NCBI GenBank assembly: GCA_029204225.1 | Contig: CM055095.1 | Coordinates: forward strand, 9,890,243-9,950,242 | DNA length: 60,000 nt | Direction of reading: 5' to 3' | From: Diphasiastrum complanatum | Taxonomy: Eukaryota; Streptophyta; Lycopodiopsida; Lycopodiales; Lycopodiaceae | In this document: positions 49,094 to 59,323 of the stretch, piece by piece | Layout of the letters: each line of letters starts with the position of its first letter | Position numbering within the stretch: the stretch's first letter is position 1 | Translations under genes and position numbers: made by a program | Notes under the pieces: model-generated | What the model was told of the DNA's origin: nothing | The model's input: only the letters and a program-made list of their open reading frames with translations | Database searches by the model: none

Positions 49094-49530
49094 CTAGAAA
49101 AGCAACCCATTCCTAATGGAATAGTCTCTCTGTATCTTGTCCTGAGGAGAAATCTTGGGCATCCGCGACACTATTAGAAGTACCCTTCCAGTACTAATGT
49201 CATAATGAAATTCTTGGAGCATCTCTGACCATTTGGCCTTACAACCTCTAAGGTCGACCGCATCGTTAATATACTTTAACGCTTGATGGTCAGTAACTAT
49301 GGTAAACTGGGAGCCATACAAATAATGTCTCCAAACTTTTAGGGCATGAATCACAACAAAAAGCTCCTTGTTGTAGGTGGAATACCGCCTTTGAGCAGGA
49401 TCTAACTTCTTGCTTTCAAAAGCAACCGGTCTACCATCCTGATATAGGACTGCACCTATAGCATAGTCACTGGCATCCGTTTCAAGCACATATGGCTTGT
49501 TAGGACTATGTGTAGAATAGGCGCTGTAGT
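49094..49530 (-). pseudogene. RNase H (chromovirus)
   Basis: VLETDASDYAIGAVLYQDGR (first acidic residue), RRYSTYNKELFVVIHALKVW (catalytic Glu), FTIVTDHQALKYINDAVDLR, ending VSRMPKISPQDK. A well-preserved 131-codon stretch with decayed ends. Confidence 0.9.
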
Positions 49531-49534
49531 TACA

Positions 49535-50540
49535 CAGTATTTGAGGTTCTCAAAACTCTAATTCAACTCTTCAGTCCAAGTAACCGGAGGACTGAACTTA
49601 CTGTGTCGGCTAACTCTTTTAGCCCCTCGACATTCGTCAAGGCTAATGCAATTAATGCATAGTTCAAGATGAATCTATGAAAAAAAACCCTAAAGCCCAA
49701 AAAGGACTTAACCTCTCGGATGGTTTTAGGAATAGGCCATTCACGTACTTGTCAGACTTTATTTGGGTCAATTTCCAACCCATGGTCCGAAATAATGTGA
49801 CCAAGGTATAACAACCTTTTCTGGAAGAACACACATTTGGACTCCTTGGCAAAAAGCTTCTCCTGTCTAAGTAACTTTAAGACAGTTCTGAGATGCTCCT
49901 CCAAGGTCTTACTATAGATGAGAATATCATCTAAGTAGACTATTACGAACTTTCCCAGATATGGACGAAGAAGATCGTTCATCATCTGCTTGAAAGTCGC
50001 TGGAGCATTTGTCAAGCCAAATGGTAAAACCAGAAACTCATAATGGCCGTATCTTGTTCTAAACCCAGTTTTTTCAACATCCTCAGTCTTTATGCGAATC
50101 TAATGATACCCTGATCTCAAATCAATTTTGGTGAAGTACTTTGCACCATGCAACGATCAACCAGCTCATCTATTCGCGGCGAAGGATAACGGTTTTTAAT
50201 CGTTAATTTATTCAACTTTTTAAAGTCCATACAAAGACGAGTACCCCCAGGGAGATTTACTAGGCCTAACATGGCCCATCTTAAGGTGATTTTGCAGTTG
50301 CCTGTAAACCTCATCCTCTTCAGCAGTACTCATCCTATAATGGATACAGTGATATAGGAGAACTACCAAGAATCAGTTTAATACTATGGTCAACACCCCT
50401 AGAGGAGGGGAAGACCCACAGGAAGCTGCTCAAGAAACACATCGTTAAATTCTTGCCTAAGTTTCCTAAAAATTTCACCTACAGTGTCGACTATAATTAT
50501 TCTGGTTCGGGTTGATTCATTGATCACAAATGTTAAGTGC
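49535..50540 (-). pseudogene. Reverse transcriptase (chromovirus), truncated upstream
   Basis: Minus-strand blocks: LCMDFKKLNKLTIKNRYPSP near 50230-50170; [40 protein letters not shown] with an intact YLDD catalytic pair near 49925; [39 protein letters not shown]. Stops and frameshifts occur near 50100 and 49750. Upstream, pre-RT sequence (FRKLRQEFNDVFLEQLPVGL) is recognisable to about 50540, where the element ends at the inversion or deletion border. Confidence 0.9.
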
Positions 50541-50544
50541 TCAA

Positions 50545-51574
50545 TGCTTCAATGCTCAATGCTATAAGTTATAAGTTAAGAAAATTGAGATTTAAAGAGC
50601 TCTTTGAAGAACAAAAATTAAGCATAATAGTGGCTAGTGGATACTGGTGACCTGATCAATGATAGCCAGAAGCTTGGTGATCAAACTTAGAATCAGACCA
50701 ATAATTTCAATGCTTATTGTTTCAACTTGAGAAATTTAAAGAGCTCTTTGAAATTGGTTCGGAACACAATAGTAGCTTTTTGATAAGTATTTGATAACAA
50801 TACACGTCAACCATCGAGCCTATACACCTAGCCCTAGTTTGGGCCCTCTGAAACTACAATTAGGCCATCAGAGACTTAAATAGGGCCTAGACACTAGGAT
50901 AATTCACATGATCACATATGGAAGAGCTATGCCCCTTGGTGCATTGATTCAGTGAAGGATCTATTTGAATCGATTAAAATTTTTGTATCAGTCTAAATTG
51001 AATATAGGAGAAAAGTTTGTGCATTCATTTAGTGAAGAATATATCCGGAAAACAAATTTTCCAGAAGAAAAACACTTCATAAAAAGAAACTGCTGCCTAA
51101 GAATGTTTATCATATTCAAATAACACCATTTTGAACCGGGGTTAGATACTGTTATGGGTACTGATTATTTATGAAATCGGCTTATTAATAAATTGGTTCA
51201 AATCGGCAGCATGGTTTGGATCTCAATGATTACTACTTCTCATCAACTGATCAAGAAAACCTCCTTGTATCAATTCTATTCATACAGAGCTTCTTGTAGC
51301 AAAGGATAAGCGCATGGTCGCCATATTATTTTCAGACGGAAAGTCCTGAAATAAGCTATAACAAACTCATTCATATTAGATCCGACATATTTGCAAGTGC
51401 CTACAGTAGGAGACTAATTCTCAGTTTGTAAGCTAATAGATAAACGTTTCCAGTATGAAAGAGGGTGCATTGACATGACAAGAACAGTCAACTTGCAAGC
51501 CTGAAGTCAAAGACTACAACTGAAACATGGCCAAAAAAGTCAGGACTATGTAAACTGACCTCCACATCCCCCTA
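50545..51574. other. Intron sequence of LIP5, no element recognised
   Basis: AT-rich. Two stretches sharing 'ttaaagagctctttgaa' (about 50593 and 50742) suggest an old short duplication. No coding sequence is recognised. Confidence 0.4.
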
Positions 51575-51578
51575 TCAC

Positions 51579-51700
51579 GTCTTCAGTTGCTGATAAATCT
51601 GATCTCCAGCAGGGGGTCCAGGTTGAGGTTTTTGACCCTCACTTATTGCTTTGCGTATATCAGCTGCCTTCCACACAGAATATTTCTGCTTTTGCTCAAT
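51579..51700 (-). CDS. LIP5: LIP5 homologue, internal exon (donor uncertain)
   Basis: Begins after AACTCCAG with IEQKQKYSVWKAADIRKAIS then EGQKPQPGPPAGD, the signature of the end of the second MIT-like region of LIP5/VTA1. It joins the upstream exon in phase 0 (QPD|IEQK). The frame runs on as QIYQQLKT to a TGA at 51575. The only GT near the family's usual exon end is AC|GTGATA at 51579/51578, leaving phase 2, whereas the terminal exon needs phase 0. So a small linking exon may be missed or lost, the donor may be non-canonical, or transcripts may end early. The MIT region binds ESCRT-III-type partners. Confidence 0.75.
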
Positions 51701-51915
51701 CTGGAGTTCAGAAAAGAGCCTCATCTTAGCATCATTCAAAGGACCAAGGACCGATAGATCCAAGACTAATAAGCATTAAATCACAAGTGAATTGTAAGAT
51801 GTTTCAATCATAGCATTTGTCTCATGTTGCTTTCACACAAGTGCTTTGAATACCACTAACTTGAAAAATTAGAAACTCTTATGCTCAAATTTTAAACAAA
51901 AAAAACAATTCTTAC

Positions 51916-51991
51916 ATCAGGCTGTATCTCTCCAAACTGATGAAGCACCTCAAAAAATAAGCTAGCAGCATAAAACGTTTTCGCTGTTTCC
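51916..51991 (-). CDS. LIP5: LIP5 homologue, internal exon (MIT region)
   Basis: Seventy-six bases between AAAGCCAG and GTAAGA. The first G completes a codon from the upstream exon; then ETAKTFYAASLFFEVLHQFG, EIQPD. This matches the conserved block of plant LIP5 that directly precedes the IEQKQKY block. The upstream exons coding for the first hundred or so residues are not found in 52000-60000, so the gene must continue beyond the window or is truncated. Intron to the next exon: 215 bp with GT-AG borders. Confidence 0.85.
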
Positions 51992-51999
51992 CTGGCTTT

Positions 52000-53040
52000 T
52001 TGATAACAACAAGTTTCCAATAAGCAATACATTGATTGAATCCAAGTAATTCTATTCTTCACTCTAACCCATGCTTAATGCCCTGCTGAGCTTAAACTTG
52101 TAAATTAAGTACCTGGATCATTCAGAACATTCCAGCAGCTACTTGACTTCAAAATTTCATGATGAAGATAATATGAAACTATGTTTTTAATGGCACATGA
52201 ACAGTCAATGCATCAGCAAAGGTCAACACAAAGGATGAAGCTTACTAATAAACCAATTTCAGGATCCTGCCTTGAAGAGACTGATTCTTCATAATGGCTT
52301 TGCAAAATGCATTTCGAAAAACGAGGGTGATGTTCTCTAGTTGTTTCTAACTACTAATAATTGGGGCTTGGCATTCTGCGAGTAAGTTTTTTGCGAGTTT
52401 GCGAGTGTCTTTCTTGCCATGAGTCAATAAAAAGATAGCACATGGTGTGCTATCTTTTTTAGGCCACTATTTAAATGTTTATTAATAAGGATTGTGCCAA
52501 AATTTTGGCCTTGTGCTACTAAAAGAAGAAAAAAAATTTGACTGAATCACTTGGCACGCCGGCGTGCTAAGGTGGTCAGCTGAAAATATATATATGTATT
52601 CTAAGGAAGCGGACCCTGGACGCGGACGCCTCAGGGGTGCGTCCGAGGGTGGACGCATCTGGCATTTTCCAAAAAAAGAAATTCAAAAACAAAAATACAG
52701 GCCCTTGCTCTAATTGTCCCACATCCGGAAAGCGAAATAAAAACAATTTATGACCGCTTCCCCCCCCCCCCCCCCCCCCGAATTAATTATCAGAGGGTGT
52801 CTGGCACCCACTTGCCCCCTCCTGTTAAAAAATAGGAAAACGGTACCCAAAAAAATTTCAAACAAACCTAACCACTGCCCATGCCTCCCATGTCTGATAT
52901 CTACAGAATCGGACATAAAAGAGCAACAATTTATATTTTTTAAGTCTCCAAAACTCTATCTCGTGCCCTCGCTATCTCTCTCTCCTTGACGAATCTATAT
53001 TATACTATTATATAAATACAGGTAAACGATGCGCTCCCCG
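52000..53040. other. Gene-less stretch upstream of the visible LIP5 exons
   Basis: I looked for LIP5 N-terminal exons on the minus strand and saw none. A GC-rich patch with repeated GCGGAC/GTCCG phrases lies at about 52608-52660, followed by the C20 run. Confidence 0.4.
52760..52779. repeat. C20 homopolymer
   Basis: Twenty consecutive C; also a likely spot for sequencing-length error. Confidence 0.95.
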
Positions 53041-54850
53041 AATACACTTCAACAACTTACTAATTACTTATGCTCCACATTGTCATTCAACACAGGGAAG
53101 TTCAAGACCTACACTGTGCCATGGCCTATGTGATGAGATAGGTTTAGGGTTTCAGGATGAACACTAAAAGGAAACAGGAATTCTGTCACTGCTGCAGCAG
53201 AACAGAATGGGATGATCAGATCGTAGGATGAGATTTTTTGAGAGCATAAGGTCCTTGTGCTTTTGACGAATTCTGAATGCTCGGGAAATTGCATGTCGTG
53301 CCACGGCAGGAATCGTCCAGATTTCAAATGAACATCTAATTGTAGAACATGCTCGAACTGACTCTCACTTACATTGTCCCTGTCATATAACGACAGAGCC
53401 AGTACAGCACATGCAATCAAGCCCATGTACTGAGAAAAATCTGGTCACTTTTATTGTAAGTCGTAACAGGCATCTATGCAGGAAGGCCGATGCATTGTCT
53501 CTTTTGACTCCACGAGTTGGAAAACTGGTAAGCATGGAAATACTGAAGCGTAGTCACAACTGGTGAAAACGCATCAATACTTTTGTCACACTTCAGACTT
53601 ATGGAAGAGCTCGATCTTTCTTCCCGGCTAACTGAAGGCTTGTACTATTCATCATCATCAGAATTTTGCTCAACAGTATATCTGATATCCTTCCGTTGGC
53701 TGTTCATCGGGGAGAAGTAATAACCATGGCCATGACTATCTCGAAGAAGTAAATGCTCACCAGAGGATTTGGGAGAGCTGAACGCTCACCAGAAGAGTGA
53801 CAAGCTCTTAGGACCACAAGTTTCTGGGAGAAATGAATGCTCACCAGAAGGCAGACAAGCTCTCAAGACAGGGAACCCCAAGACCTACACATTACTATGT
53901 CTTATATGATGAGAGTGGTTTTCCCCCGGATGAACTTCAACTTACCAATTACTTATGCAAAACTGTGTCATTCAATACAGGGCGGCCCCAAGACCTACAC
54001 ACTACTATGCCCATTTCGCTAGACCTGATTGCGTTTCGCACCCTGCGACGGGCCATTTTGACCGAACGATACCCGGATCGCGCCAGGCACGATCCCTTGG
54101 GTCTGTATCGGGACCATGAACTTGTGGACTGGATGCCTGGCATTATACACGAGTTCAAGTGGAACTTCAACAGCTTACTAATTACTTATGGCACAACTTC
54201 AACACGTTGCAACACGTCGAAATTTTGCGTACCAACACGGGGGCTCCTAAACATCTCCCAGTTTTCAGGTCCCAACCGGACAAAGTGTCCCTGAAGCCCT
54301 GTTTAATGTCGAACTTCGAACGGACGTTTTGGGCCGGCCAGCCGGTCGTCCGTCCGTTCCTCGTCCTATCTATTCCCACAGGTTCCTATCCAGGTTGTCC
54401 ACTGGCCGAAACAGACGGCACCTAAAACGGATCCCGTTTGGAGAAACGAGGCCGTCGGACGGAAAGTTGCAAAACTAGTCCATTTTGCTTGACCTAATTG
54501 AGTTTCTATCCCGTCGAAGGGCCATTTTGACGGAACAATACCCGAATCGAGCCAAGCTTGGTCCTGAACGGACGTTCCGGGCTGACCGTCTGTCGTTTCC
54601 TCGTCCTGTCTGTTCCGACAAGTTCCTATCGAGGTTGTCCATTGGCCGAAACAGACGGCACCTGAAATGGATTCCATTTGAAGAAACGGGGCCATCGGAC
54701 GGAAAGCTGCAAAACTAGACCATTTCGCTTGACCTAATTGCGTTTCTCCCCCGTCAAAGGGCCTTTTTGACCGGAGGATACCCGAATCGAGCCAGGCTCG
54801 ATCCCTTGGGTTCGTATCGAGATCACGAACCTGTGGACTGTATTCCTGGA
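53041..54850. repeat. Local GC-rich repeat cluster, about 240-bp unit
   Basis: The phrase CATTT(C/T)GCT(A/T)GACCT(A/G)ATTG starts at 54012, 54481 and 54721 (spacing 469 and 240). GAACGGACGTT recurs at 54318 and 54566, and the block CCGAAACAGACGGCACCT(A/G)AAA at about 54407 and 54648. A second motif, CTTCAAC...TTAC(T/C)AATTACTTATG, occurs at 53047, 53935 and 54165, followed twice by TCATTCAA(C/T)ACAGGG...AAGACCTACAC. The cluster is rich in CpG compared with its surroundings. No terminal inverted repeats or coding capacity are recognised. Confidence 0.75.
53109..53426 (-). CDS. Unrecognised 105-aa open frame
   Basis: Starts MGLIACAVLALSLYDRDNVS, with FEHVLQLDVHLKSGRFLPWH further on. The reading appears to extend upstream (FSQYMGLIACAVL) but meets stops soon. 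The style slightly recalls the C-terminal jelly-roll region of plant TIR-NBS-LRR receptors, but no diagnostic motif confirms this. It lies between copies of a local repeat family (53041-53120 and 53930-54010). Could be a pseudogene exon or chance. Confidence 0.25.
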   Translation of the reverse strand: MGLIACAVLALSLYDRDNVSESQFEHVLQLDVHLKSGRFLPWHDMQFPEHSEFVKSTRTLCSQKISSYDLIIPFCSAAAVTEFLFPFSVHPETLNLSHHIGHGTV

Positions 54851-54854
54851 CTTT

Positions 54855-55275
<421 letters not shown>

Positions 55276-55433
55276 TCTTGCACGGAGCAAACCATTTCTG
55301 ACTAACCATTTAAATTTCACAGAGTTAACCATTTGTAAGCAACCATGATAAATTAGCCATGACACGAATAAACTATAAAACAATATATATACATCTCGTC
55401 TGATGCCAATATACATAGTCTGTGTATCAATAT

Positions 55434-55984
55434 CTACAAGTCTGCTAAAAAAATCATCCCTCTACGTGCCAGATGCATCTGTAGGGGTGTCAAATACAAA
55501 GTCTGGCTGGGAGTCTGGAGGCATCTAGGACTCCTCCAAGTCTGGGCCAACGCCTGCCAAGAGACAACTAGAAAAATCATCTGTGCGTCCCCTCTTGGTT
55601 GGCTTGCCTCTGGGTCTGCCGGAAGGAACCCTCTGTGGTACACTCCTACCTGGGGGTCTCCCTCTGCCACGAGGGGGTCTCTGAGAAAAACTGATTGCTT
55701 GTGATGCTTTGAGTCGTCTCTGCGCGATTTGTCTCTGGGCGGCAGGCCTCTGTCTCCCTCGCAAACCCTGACCAGCCATCATCTGAAAGGGGGCGTGAAG
55801 TGGGAGTACTGGGTGGGGTGCGTGGACCATCCCCTGCAAGGTCAACCGTCTCGTCTGAATCATCATGGCCAACTCCATGCACTGTCAACAATTGCCACTT
55901 GGCAATACCCTGACACATAGGCAAGTGAGTAGGCTGACATGTGTCACTCATCCATTGGACCGTGTCCCAGTGAGCATGTGACAC
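55434..55984 (-). pseudogene. Arg/Pro/Gly-rich frames, possible transposon protein tail
   Basis: Overlapping minus-strand frames encode a basic, low-complexity stretch: RGRGRPPGRSVPQRVPSGRP then RGKPTKRGRTDDFS, with AT-hook-like RGRP cores. A second frame gives VDLAGDGPRTPPSTPTSRPL. The AT-hook-like end could be the C-terminus of a DNA-transposon or host protein. No catalytic domain is visible, so the identity is open. Confidence 0.25.
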
Positions 55985-56083
55985 GTGTCATGTTTGACCA
56001 GTCAACCCTGACATGTGTCACTCATTCACTGGACCAAGTGTCCCAGTGAGCATACGACATGTGTCTCGTTGACTAGTCAACTC
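55934..56083. repeat. Tandem duplication, 2 x about 74 bp
   Basis: CTGACATGTGTCACTCAT begins at 55934 and 56008. Both copies continue GGACC...GTGTCCCAGTGAGCAT and end near a TGAC(C/T)AGTCAACYC phrase. Confidence 0.88.
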
Positions 56084-56199
56084 CTACTTTTTAGGAGGTC
56101 AGTCCAGCCACTCCGAATTAATGACCCAGTACCCTATACCCAAGCAACATGTGACTTTAAGGCTCAAAAACATCATTAACAGCTTTATTTACTTTTATG

Positions 56200-56561
56200 T
56201 TACAAAGGTCACCACAGGCCGGTGACTTGGCCATTTCTGTATTTACAAGAAGTACATCTATAAGTAAAAACAGTAAACAACCGGGACATGGAGTAAAAGC
56301 TGTAACAGGGGTTCCGAGGGGGGGGGGCGCACTATTTTCCCCAAATCTTTTGCCTCCCTCTATTTTCCCTCCAAATCTTCTACCTCCCTCTATTTTTGAA
56401 TTTCTAGGGTTCATTGGTAGGGTATATATAGGGCAGCATTGTAGTCTTTTATTCAATTGATGATGATTCCCCTTCTTTAGCCTCATTAAATATTTTCTCT
56501 TTCATGCTTTCTAGCCTAAGTCCTGCTTTCTAGCATAGCTAATGAATCTTAGCTTGTAACT
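56200..56561 (+). mobile_element. LTR 3' part of an unidentified LTR element
   Basis: Sequence with a TATATATAG box (about 56424) leads into CTTGTAAC and then a primer site. The left border is unknown; TGTTACAAAGG near 56199 is a possible start. Internally repeated phrases TCTATTTT and CCAAATCTT(C/T)T.CCTCCCTC occur at about 56341-56395. No matching second LTR is in the window. Confidence 0.45.
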
Positions 56562-56574
56562 TGGTATCAGAGCA
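56562..56574 (+). promoter_or_regulatory. Primer-binding site, initiator-Met tRNA
   Basis: TGGTATCAGAGCA directly after the LTR-like end. The downstream plus-strand frame 56561-56905 has no gag motif, so the rest of this element is lost or replaced. Confidence 0.8.
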
Positions 56575-57089
56575 CTTTCTTGAGCAGGGTTCAAGAGCAA
56601 TTTTTTCTCTTCAGGAGGGCGCCCATCTACAATTTGGATCTTCAGCCTACGGATCTACTTGTCTTGCAGGTTTTCCATCACCGATTGGAGGAGGATCATG
56701 TAGGAAAGCAAGAGTCAAGTCACCAAGATTTAGTTATCAATCAATTTCCACAGAAAACAAGAGAGAAGAGGTTGGGCGCCCAACTCTAAGAGAGAAAGGA
56801 ATACACAATGAGCATCTAAGTACTCTACCTGGATGTGACCAAATGCCACCAAACCCTAAGGTTAACCACTTACTAAATGTAGGGCACCCCCAAAAGTCAA
56901 GATAGGGCCCCTAAACAAAATTAGACCCCTAAGGACCCACGAGTCAGTACATGACCAAAATTGGGTCCAACTGAACTTGAGACAAACTTAAGATGGCCTA
57001 AATAACTAAATACCCATGGTTACACAAATCTCGACCTTTTGGGTCAAAGTAACCTATGGATTAACTTTAGCATAGTCATTTATTTCTAA

Positions 57090-57550
57090 CATATCAGCGC
57101 TCATCTTGCTCACCTTTCTGCACCTTTTCTCTACCATTTCAACGCCCATCTCCTATAATTTCTAGTGCTCATTTACACATACTTTTTGCACCCATTTGCT
57201 ACCATTTTTTGTGCCTATCTACTGCAATTTCCAGCGCCCATCTTCTACTATTTCTAGCGCCAATTTGCACCTACTTTTTGCACCCAAAAGCTGCCATTTT
57301 TTGCACGTATGTACTGCTATTTCCAGTGCGCTATTCCTTCCTCATTTTGGCCTATTTGCTGTCCCAAAACCCCCAGCCTTTTTGCCTCTTTTCCAGCACC
57401 CTCTTACCTCTTCATTTTGGCCCATTTGCTGTCCCAAAACCCCAGCCTTTTTGGCTCTTTTCCAGCACCCTCTTACCTCTTCACTTTTGCCCATTTGCTA
57501 TCCCAATTTCAGCCCATTTCCAGCACCCATCTACATCTTCTATTGGTGCC
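57090..57550. repeat. Pyrimidine-rich minisatellite, about 70-bp unit
   Basis: The best copies start at 57343, 57413 and 57482 (CATTTTGGCC(T/C)ATTTGCTGTCCCAAAA...TTTTCCAGCACCCTCTTACCTCTT). Upstream, from about 57110, shorter degenerate units alternate phrases such as GCGCCCATCT, CTACTATTTC and ACTTTTTGCACCC. The plus-strand frames through it are repeat artefacts. Confidence 0.85.
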
Positions 57551-57589
57551 TATTTCTGGTCATTTTTTTTCCAGCCATTGCCTCAATCA

Positions 57590-57860
57590 TAGCCATACGA
57601 AGGTCATGACGAAAGGTAGGCCATATATGCAACCCCTTGCAAGCAGGCTCAGAATGATATACATGCCACCAAGTCTTAGCTCGACCATCTAGATGTAATG
57701 CAGCCAACTAGACCTTCTGGGTTTCAGTCTTGGGATACATAAGAAAATAGGTCTCTAATTTAGAGAACCAATTCTCCAAAATATTCCCATCAGACGAACT
57801 AGAGTAAGTGGTAAGCTGGATGCGATCACGAAAAGGAAAATACCTCCGAATGTGTGAGTA
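57590..57860 (-). pseudogene. Ty3/gypsy gag fragment, out of order
   Basis: The minus strand reads RRYFPFRDRIQLTTYSSSSD, ILENWFSKLETYFLMYPKTE, one TAG, LAALHLDGRAKTWWHVYHSE: the core of the retrotransposon gag domain (LxGxAxxWW). It lies downstream of the RNase H end on the same strand, the wrong side for gag, so it belongs to another copy or a rearrangement. Confidence 0.8.
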
Positions 57861-57879
57861 ATGCACGATAGTGATGGCT

Positions 57880-58435
57880 GAAGGGAAGTGTCCACACCGC
57901 CACGCTGAAAACTGTCACCAACTGCTAAGGGCATCTGCTACTGTATTGAATTTTCCCCGTCTATATCTGATAAACATGTCAAACTCTTGCATCAACTCTG
58001 CACAACGAGCTTTCCGACGTCTAAGCTCAGGTTAATTGCAAAGGTATCTGAGACTCTCATGGTCTGTCAGGACCTCAAAGTTGGCACCATACAAATAATG
58101 CCTCCAAGTCTTAAGGGCATGGACTATAGAAAAGAGTTCCTTTTCATAGGCACTGTAACTGGCTCGAGTTTTTTACTCTCGAATGCAACTGGTCGTCCAC
58201 TCTGAGTTAGCACAGCACCAGCTGCAAAGTCGCTAGCATCTGTTTCAACCACAAATGGCTGATTGGGGTCGACGACCTTGAAAACTGGTGCTATGGCTAA
58301 GGCTGTTTTGAGAGCATCAAAGCTCTCTTGTTGTGCGGACTCCCAAATGAACTCCTTTCCCTTCCCCTTAAGAAGATTTGTCATGGGAACTGCTATCTGA
58401 GCATATTCCTTCACAAATCGTCTGTAATATCTCAA
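57880..58435 (-). pseudogene. RNase H of the right-end gypsy element
   Basis: [53 protein letters not shown], then after a frameshift near 58145 ELFSIVHALKTWRHYLYGAN, LTDHESLRYL, and GKFNTVADALS at the domain end near 57930. Confidence 0.9.
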
Positions 58436-59030
58436 GTTCCAAAATATTCTTAGGTCTCAGCCAACTGAGTATGGCTTTAACCTTATTCGGGTCCATCTTA
58501 ATCCCATCTGACGAGATAATGTGACCCAAATATGCTACTTCTTCAAGGAAGAATTCACACTTGGATTGTTTAGCATAAAACTTATGCTTTCTGAGCAGTC
58601 GAAACACCTTCCTGAGGTGTTTTAGATGCTCCTTCCTCGTTTTGCTGTAGACGAGGATGTCATCTAAAAATACGACTACAAACTTACCCAAGTATGGTCT
58701 GAGGACACTGTTCATCAAGGTCATAAAGGTAGCTGGAGCATTTGTGAGCCCAAATGGCATCACCTTAAACTCGCAATGACCATGATGAGTCCTAAAAGCT
58801 GCTTTCGAGACATCTTCCGATTTTATACGGACTTGATGATATCCCGATCTGAGGTCTATTTTACTGAAAATTTTAGCCCCGTCGAGTTGATCAAACAACT
58901 CGTCTGCCCGAGGCATAGGGTACTTATTCTTAATTGTGACTTTATTGAAGGCTCTGTAATCTACGCACAGACACATAGACCCCTCTTTCTTTTTAACCAA
59001 TAGGACTGGTGAGGCCCATGGTGAACTACT
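58368..59030 (-). pseudogene. Reverse transcriptase of the right-end gypsy element
   Basis: A 210-codon frame: [40 protein letters not shown] (first catalytic Asp), [40 protein letters not shown] (intact LDD pair), [20 protein letters not shown]. The best-preserved RT in the window; a frameshift near 58440 breaks it from RNase H. It is not the family at 49.5-50.5 kb but is of the same general chromovirus/gypsy type. Confidence 0.92.
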
Positions 59031-59323
59031 GGTCTAAATTTGGCCTTTCCCAAGATAATCTGTTAACTGCCTAGTTATTTCTTCATCCTCTGTTTGGCTG
59101 ACCCGATATGGAGGTTTAGAACAGGTGTTGTACCTGGTACTAGGTTTATCACATGATCTACCTCTCTGCTAGGTGGTAAACCATCTGGCAAATCTTCAGG
59201 AAAAACATCTTTCAATTTAGACAACAAAGTTTCTAATTTACTGATTTTCTGCTGTATAGAACTGGAAATAGAAACTTCAAGAATAAACTGAAAGTCACAT
59301 AAGAATACCTGATGGTCTTCGTC

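Larger units (their letters stand above)
44616..50540. mobile_element. Ty3/gypsy chromovirus with its 3' half inverted
   Basis: Left half, plus strand: GGATC, 5' LTR (44621-45067), primer site, leader, gag and the start of protease to about 47150. Right half, minus strand: 3' LTR (47338-47783), polypurine tract, chromodomain, integrase, RNase H and RT to about 50540. The LTRs are about 95% alike. The 3' LTR is followed, on its own strand, by GGATC (plus 47333-47337 reads GATCC), the same five bases that precede the 5' LTR. This fits one insertion with target duplication GGATC and later inversion of its 3' half plus about 190 bp of flanking intron, with some loss between protease and RT. Confidence 0.8.
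43249..51578 (-). other. 8.3-kb LIP5 intron invaded by a retroelement
   Basis: The 3' splice site is the AG before 43248; the 5' splice site is uncertain (see the 51579-51700 exon). The intron holds the chromovirus at 44621 to about 50540; the remainder, 43249-44615 and 50545-51578, shows no recognised coding sequence. A small additional exon in these parts cannot be excluded. Confidence 0.6.

Noticed and set aside
57196-57692. Three overlapping plus-strand frames of about 130 codons
   Set aside because: They run through the 70-bp minisatellite and a minus-strand gag relic, so open length comes from repeat composition.
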